Source: Candidatus Ruania gallistercoris (lineage in GTDB: Bacteria; Actinomycetota; Actinomycetes; Actinomycetales; Beutenbergiaceae). From it: a DNA stretch of 36,484 nucleotides. The notes beneath the pieces were generated by a model. The model worked only from the letters and a program-made list of their open reading frames with translations. It did not search any database and was not told where the DNA came from. The position numbers were made by a program, and so were the translations under genes. The DNA lies in the NCBI GenBank assembly GCA_019116305.1, contig DXBY01000060.1, forward strand, positions 1-36,484, in the 5' to 3' direction. Positions 29,733 through 36,484 of the stretch are shown one piece after another (position 1 is the first letter of the stretch; each line of letters begins with the position of its first letter).

Positions 29733-32700
29733 TCAGCCGGTCGGCAGCACGCTCCACGCACCACCGGCCTCGCCCGGCTCCTGGTTCCGGCTCCACCACT
29801 GCGCCCGGTAGAGCTGGCCCTCGTGCACGACCAGCTCGCCGCCGGTGTAGATCCAGGACGCGCTCCAGCGACGCACGTCGTGGTCCCCGTGCTGCACCTC
29901 ATCACCCACCTCGGCCCACGCTCCGGTCGGGTCACCGGGCTGCTCGCCCTCGCTCCACCACTGGGCTTCGAAGACGGCACCGGCGTAGGTGACGCGGTCC
30001 CCGGCCCGGTAGGTGGTCTCCGGATCCCACTGGTGGGGACCGGTCACGACCGTGATCGACGCTGATGGCTCGGACTCTCCGGTAGCGTTCGCGGTGCGGA
30101 CGACGTAGGTGTACTCGGTATCGGGCTCGACGGTGCGGTCGTAGAAGGTGTCGACCTTCGCCGTCCCGACCTGGCGGGGCGCTTCCCCGTCGCTGGAGCG
30201 GTAGACCACGTACTCGGCAGCACCTCCGTGCGAGGTCCAGATCAGCCCGACGAAGGTGTCACCGGTCAGTCCGGCGAACAGGTCCTCGACAGGTTCCGCG
30301 AGTGGCATGGGGATCCGAACCTCGGAGCTCCGATCGGACTCTCCGAGCTCGTTCACCGCCGTGACGGCGTAGCTGTAGCCGGTCGAGGACGAGTCGAGGT
30401 CAGTATCCAGGTACTCCGGCGCCGCCGAGGTGGCGAGCAGCTGATAGTCCCCCTCTCCGTCGGCCTTCCGATACACGTGATAGGTCTCGGCGTGCTCGGC
30501 CTGCTCCCAGACCAGGGAGAAGGCGGTGGCGGTGGCGCGGTCGGACACCAGGTCCGTCGGTGTACCCGCCGGTGCCAGCTCCGGGCCGGTCGTCACCGCG
30601 ACCGGAGCGGAGCGCTCGGACTCCCCACCCGCCGACGTGGCAGAGACCGCGTAGTGGTAGCTCTGCTCCGGGTCGACGTCCTCATCCACGAACGCCGGAC
30701 CGCTGACGGAGCCGAGCGCAGCATAGTCATCGGCTTCGCCGGCAGAGCGGTAGACGGTGTACCCCAGGGCAGTCTCGACCGCGGGCCAGGACAGCTCGAC
30801 CGAGTAGCTGTTCGGCTCCGCCTCGAGCGCCTCGGGAGTCGGAGCGGCTGGCTCCGACGGGTCGTAGCTGAGGGTTGTGACGGGGTCCGAGTGGCCAGAC
30901 TCCCCACCCGCGCTCAGCGCCGTGACGCGGTAGCGGTACTCGACACCGAACGACGCATCGCCATCGGTGAACTCCGCGGTCGAGGCTGACCCCATCGCCC
31001 TCCACTGGGGGTCGAGCATGGACCACCGGTAGACGAGGTAGGAGTCGGCGCCCTCGGCCTCGTCCCAGGTCAGTGCGACTTCGCCTGCAGCTGAGGATGC
31101 GCTCAGACCCGAGGGGGCCGCGGCTGGCGGCGGAGTCTGCGCAGCGGTCGGCTCCACGAGGACGAAGTAGTTCATCCGGGAGCCGCCATTGTTCGGCCCC
31201 ATCACCACCTCGGAGCCCGCCGAATAGCTCTGCTTGAAGATCTCCCAGGTCACCGGCTGGTCGTCCTCGATGGACAGACCGGTCTCCTCGTAACCGGCGG
31301 CCAGCCACTGCGGCTTCTCCGAGATGCGGGTGTCGTGGGCGACGTAGACATCGGCGTCCGCGGTGAGAGAGAAGGACACCAGATCCTCGCTAGTGGCGCC
31401 CCGGCTCTCTACTGCGGAGCGGATCCACTCCAGCCCGCGCAGTTCTTCGGGCACCACCTGGAACGTGTACGTGCGATCACCCGCGACCACGTCACCGAGC
31501 TGGAGGTCCTGCTCCACGGACCAGTGCGTGGCATTGACGGCACCGTTGGTGGTGTCGTCGTGGACCAGAACATTTCGCAGGACGTCGCCGTCGAGCACAG
31601 GCAGCGGGCCCCGCTCCGGCTCCGGCTGGACCGGCGGCTCGAACGGTTCCCCAGTCCACTGCGGCGGCGATTGGGGATAGTCGACCGGGAACCCGGGCGC
31701 GGCCAGCTCGTGCAGGTACTCCTCGAGATTGGTGTAGCCGTTACCGTCGGCGTCACCGTTCCGGTCCTCCGGGTCGGTCGGGTCGAGCCCGTTGCGGCGT
31801 TCCCACTCATCGGCCATCCCGTCCCGATCTGCATCGACGGGAGCCGTGCCGCCGTCGACCTCCGGGAACCCACCGACGTCGCTCTCGTCCCCGATGATCA
31901 CCCCGGTCTGGTCGCGGACGTCACGAATGATCCGTGCATCCACCGCATCGCGCACCAGCGACGCCCCGGCGTGGTCGAGGACCAGCTCGTAGGCCTCTTC
32001 CGGTGCCTGGGTGTGCACCGGAGGGTACTCGAACCGCTCCGGCACCAGTCGGCTGGGCCGTTCCTCCTCCATCATGTCTGCTCCGGTGTCGACACCGTCC
32101 AGGATCCCGTCCCGGTCGCTATCGATCCGGTTGTCCTGCAGGAACAGGCTGTAGTTCTCGTTCCCACGCACCACGGCGTACTCCGGTGACGCCGAGTTGG
32201 CACCGGCGATGAAGTAGTTGCCGACGACGTTGCCGTAACCCTTCGTTCCCGACTCGCCCCCTGCGACGTACGGGTAGGAGCCCCAGTTGTAGACGATGTT
32301 GTTGACGAAGTCCATCTGGCCCTTCGTCTTGGGGTTCCGATCGTTGTTGTGCGCGTACAGGTTGTGGTGCATCGAGATGGTGTTCATCTCCACCAGTCCA
32401 CCCATGGAGTGGGTGAGGAGACCCTCGGACATGATCGACCACTGCACGCTGATCTCCCGGGACCGCGGGTTGTCATAGTCCTTGCTCTTGATGGAGAGGA
32501 CCTCGTCGGTTCCCCAGGAGAACGAGGAGTGGTCGATGATCACTCGCTGACAGTCCTCGAAGTACATCGTGTCGCCCTGGCGCTCGGGGTCGGCGCCCAA
32601 CCGGAACCGTAGGTAACGGATGACGATGTCGTGGCTGTCGACGAACCGGATCTCTCCACCCCGAACGGTGACGCCACCGCCCGGTGCGGTCTGCCCGGCG

Positions 32701-33038
32701 ATCGTGATGTTCGACGCGTCCTCGACGATGATCTGCGGGATCTCCAGGTCGCCGGACACCTCGAAGACGATCGTGCGCGGGACCGAGCCGGTGGTGGTGA
32801 GGCCGTGGTGCAACGTACCCGGCCCGGTGGGCTCGGTGCTGGAGACGTGGTACACCTCCCCACCCCGCCCGCCGGCGGCTGCGTAGCCGAAGCCCTCGGC
32901 CCCGGGGAACGCCGGCAGCTCGCTGTAGTCGGCGCGTGCCGACGGCATCGAGACCGCGACGAAGGACAACAGCACGACCACGCACAGCAGTGCGCGGCCG
33001 AGAACCAGTCTCGGACGTACGGGTGACTGAGCACTCAC
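29733..33038 (-). CDS. Secreted pectate lyase (PL1-type) with a Ca-binding TSP3-like stretch, four FN3 domains and two C-terminal CBM5/12-like modules
   Basis: Signal peptide; ELPAFPGAEGFGYAAAGGRGGEVYHVSS...; DADRDGMADEWERRNGLDPTDPEDRNGDADGNGYTNLEEYL; four FN3-like repeats with YxVYR; WDPETTYRAGDRVTYAGAVFEAQWWSEGEQPG and SWIYTGGELVVHEGQLYRAQWWSRNQEPG. Confidence 0.88.
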   Translation of the reverse strand: MSAQSPVRPRLVLGRALLCVVVLLSFVAVSMPSARADYSELPAFPGAEGFGYAAAGGRGGEVYHVSSTEPTGPGTLHHGLTTTGSVPRTIVFEVSGDLEIPQIIVEDASNITIAGQTAPGGGVTVRGGEIRFVDSHDIVIRYLRFRLGADPERQGDTMYFEDCQRVIIDHSSFSWGTDEVLSIKSKDYDNPRSREISVQWSIMSEGLLTHSMGGLVEMNTISMHHNLYAHNNDRNPKTKGQMDFVNNIVYNWGSYPYVAGGESGTKGYGNVVGNYFIAGANSASPEYAVVRGNENYSLFLQDNRIDSDRDGILDGVDTGADMMEEERPSRLVPERFEYPPVHTQAPEEAYELVLDHAGASLVRDAVDARIIRDVRDQTGVIIGDESDVGGFPEVDGGTAPVDADRDGMADEWERRNGLDPTDPEDRNGDADGNGYTNLEEYLHELAAPGFPVDYPQSPPQWTGEPFEPPVQPEPERGPLPVLDGDVLRNVLVHDDTTNGAVNATHWSVEQDLQLGDVVAGDRTYTFQVVPEELRGLEWIRSAVESRGATSEDLVSFSLTADADVYVAHDTRISEKPQWLAAGYEETGLSIEDDQPVTWEIFKQSYSAGSEVVMGPNNGGSRMNYFVLVEPTAAQTPPPAAAPSGLSASSAAGEVALTWDEAEGADSYLVYRWSMLDPQWRAMGSASTAEFTDGDASFGVEYRYRVTALSAGGESGHSDPVTTLSYDPSEPAAPTPEALEAEPNSYSVELSWPAVETALGYTVYRSAGEADDYAALGSVSGPAFVDEDVDPEQSYHYAVSATSAGGESERSAPVAVTTGPELAPAGTPTDLVSDRATATAFSLVWEQAEHAETYHVYRKADGEGDYQLLATSAAPEYLDTDLDSSSTGYSYAVTAVNELGESDRSSEVRIPMPLAEPVEDLFAGLTGDTFVGLIWTSHGGAAEYVVYRSSDGEAPRQVGTAKVDTFYDRTVEPDTEYTYVVRTANATGESEPSASITVVTGPHQWDPETTYRAGDRVTYAGAVFEAQWWSEGEQPGDPTGAWAEVGDEVQHGDHDVRRWSASWIYTGGELVVHEGQLYRAQWWSRNQEPGEAGGAWSVLPTG

Positions 33039-33084
33039 GGATACCTCGCTCCAGGGCGTCGGCGGCAGCGCCGACCCGATCTCG

Positions 33085-33096
33085 GTAATCGCTTTC
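33085..33096. promoter_or_regulatory. LacI-family operator-like GTAATCGCTTTC
   Basis: Perfect GNAANCGNTTNC match, 47 bp upstream of the pectate lyase ATG. Confidence 0.5.
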
Positions 33097-33298
33097 CGTC
33101 AGCAGGCTACTGAGCACACGATTCGGCTGTCAATGATTCTTGGAAGATATCGAGAAACCGAGCACTCGTACTGCAGCTCGGCTGGGCGCGGGTACGCACC
33201 TCGATTTTTGCTTGCAGTTTCACCAGTTACGGCAGGTTAGCCCGGTCCGAACGACATGATTGCCTTGACGGGGTCCACGTCGTCATGCTTCTCTGTGG

Positions 33299-33310
33299 GC
33301 AACCGGTTCC
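33299..33310. promoter_or_regulatory. LacI-family operator-like GCAACCGGTTCC
   Basis: Perfect GNAANCGNTTNC match upstream of the solute-binding protein gene, about 29 bp after a TTGACG -35-like element (33265-33270). Confidence 0.5.
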
Positions 33311-33447
33311 CTTCGTCAGCGGTGTCTGACATGGGATCACTGTCGCTGAGATTGAAACGAATCAATCTTCAGTCCAGATTCCGTACAGCGCGCTCCGCAG
33401 GCGCTGCGTCCCCGTGCCTCTGCACGTCCTGTCAAGGAGGACTCCTC

Positions 33448-35436
33448 GTGCCCACATCCCAACCCGTCTCGAACCGCATCAGTCGCCGGCAGCTGATCGC
33501 CGGCAGCGGCGGCATCATCGGCTTCGCCACCCTGTCCCTCACCGGGTGCAGCCCCGATGGCGGCGGTGAGTCCGAGGCGCCGAACTCCACGCCGGACCCG
33601 AACCGCCCACTGGAGTCTCCGCTGCTGACCGAGCAGGTCGAAGCCGGCGACCTTCCGCCGATGGACGAACGCATGCCCGTCCCCGAGGACCGCCTGGTCG
33701 TACCCACACCGGAGTACGGCACCTACGGTGGCGAGTTCGCCGGCGTGATCCTGGACCAGGACCGCGGCTGGCTGGACCGCTTCATCCACTACGAACCGAC
33801 CATGCGCGCCAGCCAGCAGCTCGACGAGTTCGGTCTGCCGGGCACCTTCAAGGCGGTGGACATCAACGAGGAGGGCACCGAGTTCACCCTGCACCTGCGC
33901 GAAGGGATGCGCTGGTCTGACGGGGAACCGGTGACCGCCGACGACGTCATGTTCGCCGTCGAGGACGTGTTCTTCAACGACACGCTGTACCCGAGCACTC
34001 CAGAGTTCCTCACTGCTGACGACCAGGTGTGCACGGCGGAGAAGGTGGACGAGTTCACCGTCAAGCTCACCTACCCCGGCCCGCGAGGCGACTTCCTGGT
34101 CACCGCGAGCCGCGGCGAGCAGCCGGTGAACCTCCTCGGCTGGCCGAAGCACTACCTGCAGGACTACATCCAGGATCTGAACCCGGAGGCGAACAGCCTC
34201 GCCGAGGAGGCTGGGTTCAGCGACTGGGTCGACCACTGGGCGCATCTGAAGGCGTACTACAACAACGTCGATCTGCCCACGCTGACCGCGTGGATCGTGA
34301 CCAGCCCGTTGAACGAGGGCAACGTCGTCGTCGCCGAGCGTAATCCCTACTACTGGAAGGTCGACGACGAGGGCGCTCAGCTGCCGTTCATCGACCGTCT
34401 CGAGTTCGAGATCGTCCAGAACGACGAGGTGATGCTGCTCAAGGCGGTCAACGGTGAGATCGACATGCACGCCCGGAACTTCAACACCGACCCGAACCGG
34501 CCGGTGTTGGCGGACGCACGGGAGAGCGGCGACTTCCGATTCATCAGCGTTGAGCCGACCTCGATGAACCAGATGATCATCGCGCTCAACCTGAACCACC
34601 GGGACGAGACCCTCCGGGAGATCTTCCAGAACAAGGACTTCCGGATCGGGTTGTCGCATGCGATCAACCGCCAGGACATCATCGACACGGTGTATCAGCG
34701 TCAGGGTGAGCCCTGGCAGGCGGCACCGCACCCGAACTCGGACTTCTACGACGAGGAGTTCGCCAAGCAGTACACCGAGTACGACCCCGAGCTGGCCAAC
34801 CAGCACCTGGACAGCGCCGGCCTCACCGAGAAGGACGCCGAGGGGTTCCGGCTACGCCCTGACGGCGAACGGCTCACCTTCCAGGTCGATGTCACCGCTT
34901 CGGGTGCCCAGCAGATCCAGGCGATGAGCCTGGTGGTGCAGTCCTGGGAGGCGGTCGGAGTCCAGGCATCGGTCAACACCCTGGAGCGCACGCTGTTCTA
35001 CGACCGCAAGTCCGCCTCGGCGAACCAGCACGACGCGAACGTGTGGTCCGGGGACGGCGGCTTCCGCACCGAGATGGACGAGCTGCGCTGGTGGTTCCCC
35101 TCCTGGGGCGAGTCCAACTACGCGGTGAAGTGGGCCGAGTACTACACCACCGACGGCACCGGACCGAACAGTGTGGAGCCCCCTGCCGAGGTCCTGGAGC
35201 AGATGGAGCTGGCCAAGCAGATGGAGCTGGAGCCCGATCCCGAGGCTCGCGACGACCTCTTCCGGTCCATCCTGGAGATCACGAAGGACCAGTTCTTCGC
35301 GATCGGCACTGCCCTGCCTGGTAACGGGTACGCCGTGGCGAAGAACCACCTGCGCAACGTCGTCGACTCCTACCCCGCCTCGCCCCTGTACTTCTCGCCG
35401 GGACACATCGATCCGCCCACCTGGTACTACGCCTGA
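33448..35436 (+). CDS. ABC transporter substrate-binding protein (family 5, peptide/oligosaccharide), Tat lipoprotein
   Basis: aaggagg SD then GTG; SRRQLIAGSGGIIGFATLSLTGCSPDGGG (Tat + lipobox); FTLHLREGMRWSDGEPVTADDVMFAVED. Confidence 0.9.
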   Translation: MPTSQPVSNRISRRQLIAGSGGIIGFATLSLTGCSPDGGGESEAPNSTPDPNRPLESPLLTEQVEAGDLPPMDERMPVPEDRLVVPTPEYGTYGGEFAGVILDQDRGWLDRFIHYEPTMRASQQLDEFGLPGTFKAVDINEEGTEFTLHLREGMRWSDGEPVTADDVMFAVEDVFFNDTLYPSTPEFLTADDQVCTAEKVDEFTVKLTYPGPRGDFLVTASRGEQPVNLLGWPKHYLQDYIQDLNPEANSLAEEAGFSDWVDHWAHLKAYYNNVDLPTLTAWIVTSPLNEGNVVVAERNPYYWKVDDEGAQLPFIDRLEFEIVQNDEVMLLKAVNGEIDMHARNFNTDPNRPVLADARESGDFRFISVEPTSMNQMIIALNLNHRDETLREIFQNKDFRIGLSHAINRQDIIDTVYQRQGEPWQAAPHPNSDFYDEEFAKQYTEYDPELANQHLDSAGLTEKDAEGFRLRPDGERLTFQVDVTASGAQQIQAMSLVVQSWEAVGVQASVNTLERTLFYDRKSASANQHDANVWSGDGGFRTEMDELRWWFPSWGESNYAVKWAEYYTTDGTGPNSVEPPAEVLEQMELAKQMELEPDPEARDDLFRSILEITKDQFFAIGTALPGNGYAVAKNHLRNVVDSYPASPLYFSPGHIDPPTWYYA

Positions 35437-35475
35437 GCCGGACCTCGCTGCACCGACGTTTCGATAGGGACCTGA

Positions 35476-36468
35476 ATGCTGCGGTACATCCTCCGCCGGA
35501 TCCTCGTGCTCATCCCCACCGTATGGGCCATCTCGCTGATCACGTTCATCATCATCCAGCTGCCTCCGGGCGACTACCTCACCACTGTGCAGGCCTCGCT
35601 CGCCGAGGCCGGCGACCAGCCGCTGGATGCTGCTGAGCTGGCACGGCTCACCGAACGGTACGGGCTGAACGACCCCTGGTACGTGCAGTACTGGAAGTGG
35701 TTCAGCGGGATCATCTTCCACGGTGACTTCGGTGACTCCTTCAGCTACGGCCGCCCGGTCAGCGCCCTGGTGTGGGAGCGGTTGCCGCTGACGGTGATGC
35801 TGTCCGTGCTCACCCTGGTCTTCATCTGGGCAGTCAGCTTCCCGATCGGCGTCTACTCGGCGCTGCGGCAGTACTCCAAGGGTGACTACGTGTTCACCTT
35901 CATCGGCTACCTCGGTCTGGCAGTTCCCAACTTCCTGATCGCACTCGTGCTGATGTGGATCGGGCTGACCTATTTCGGCCAGAGCGTGGGCGGACTCTTC
36001 TCCCCCGAGTACCGGGACGCACCCTGGAGCCTGGCGAAGTTCGGGGATGCGCTCGCCCACCTCTGGATCCCGGTGGTCATCTGGGGTACCGCGGGTACCG
36101 CCGGGAACATCCGGATCCTGCGGGCCAACCTGCTGGACGAGCTGCGCAAGCCCTATGTCACCGCGGCCCGCGCGCGTGGCGTGCCGAAACGCCGGCTGAC
36201 CATCAAGTACCCGGTTCGTGCCGCTGTCAACCCGTTCTTCTCGACGATCGGGTGGATCCTGCCCGGCCTGATCGCTGCCGACGCCATCACGTCCCAGGTG
36301 CTGAACCTGGACACCACCGGACCGCTGCTGCTCAACGCCCTGATGGCACAGGACATGTACCTCGCCGGGTCCGTGCTCCTGATCAGTGCCGTGCTGGTGG
36401 TGATCGGCACCCTGATCTCCGATCTCGCCCTCGCGTGGCTCGATCCGCGTGTCCGATTCCGATACTAA
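35476..36468 (+). CDS. ABC transporter permease (DppB/OppB family)
   Basis: MLRYILRRILVLIPTVWAISLITFIIIQLPPGDYL...RILRANLLDELRKPYVTAARARGVPKRRLTIKYPVRAAVNPFFS (EAA motif). Confidence 0.95.
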   Translation: MLRYILRRILVLIPTVWAISLITFIIIQLPPGDYLTTVQASLAEAGDQPLDAAELARLTERYGLNDPWYVQYWKWFSGIIFHGDFGDSFSYGRPVSALVWERLPLTVMLSVLTLVFIWAVSFPIGVYSALRQYSKGDYVFTFIGYLGLAVPNFLIALVLMWIGLTYFGQSVGGLFSPEYRDAPWSLAKFGDALAHLWIPVVIWGTAGTAGNIRILRANLLDELRKPYVTAARARGVPKRRLTIKYPVRAAVNPFFSTIGWILPGLIAADAITSQVLNLDTTGPLLLNALMAQDMYLAGSVLLISAVLVVIGTLISDLALAWLDPRVRFRY

Positions 36469-36484
36469 GGATCCGCTCCATGAC

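Noticed and set aside
27050-29980. 976-aa minus-strand ORF
   Set aside because: Antisense shadow of pepN; low-complexity R/G/H/V-rich translation with no recognisable motif.
33350-33367. gattga-aacgaa-tcaatc inverted repeat considered as a third LacI operator
   Set aside because: Does not satisfy GNAANCGNTTNC at several fixed positions; kept only as a weak dyad.
33337-34806. 489-aa minus-strand ORF
   Set aside because: Antisense to the ABC solute-binding protein, no domain signal.
34852-36060. 402-aa minus-strand ORF
   Set aside because: Antisense to the SBP/permease, compositional artefact.

Overview
This is a 36.5 kb chromosomal segment of a high-GC actinobacterium; the gene content looks like Micrococcales, which is inference. 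No phage, IS element or CRISPR array was seen. In order it carries: the 3' part of valS; an MDR oxidoreductase; an F420-dependent G6PDH-like gene; a frameshifted DUF222/HNH gene; chorismate mutase; an Rv2629/baeRF2-like gene; the clpX-clpP2-clpP1-tig cluster; a GDPD lipoprotein; tRNA-Gly(TCC) and tRNA-Pro(TGG). Next come a second pair of ClpP paralogs convergent with an XRE regulator, Cys-free rpmF and rpmE2, a DUF1648-like membrane protein, and cysK-cysE behind a short ORF ending ...ACCP*. The remainder holds an Atl-like gene, rpiB, an M13 peptidase, a rhodanese-like gene, an APH-like kinase, an Rv2466c/DsbA-like gene, a cupin, pepN, and a large secreted multidomain pectate lyase divergent from an ABC solute-binding protein and permease. 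The best candidates for something new are: (1) the accessory ClpP pair, in which one subunit keeps the triad and the other has the catalytic Ser replaced by Ala, beside a ClgR/PopR-like regulator ending in an ssrA-like ...FALAA, with a shared dyad motif upstream of both units; (2) a possible cysteine-responsive attenuator before cysK; (3) two exact CGCTGACGGCG boxes matching the ClgR core upstream of clpP1P2; (4) two perfect GNAANCGNTTNC (LacI-type) operators, one in front of each arm of the pectate lyase / ABC transporter divergon. All calls come from reading the sequence; no database search was run.
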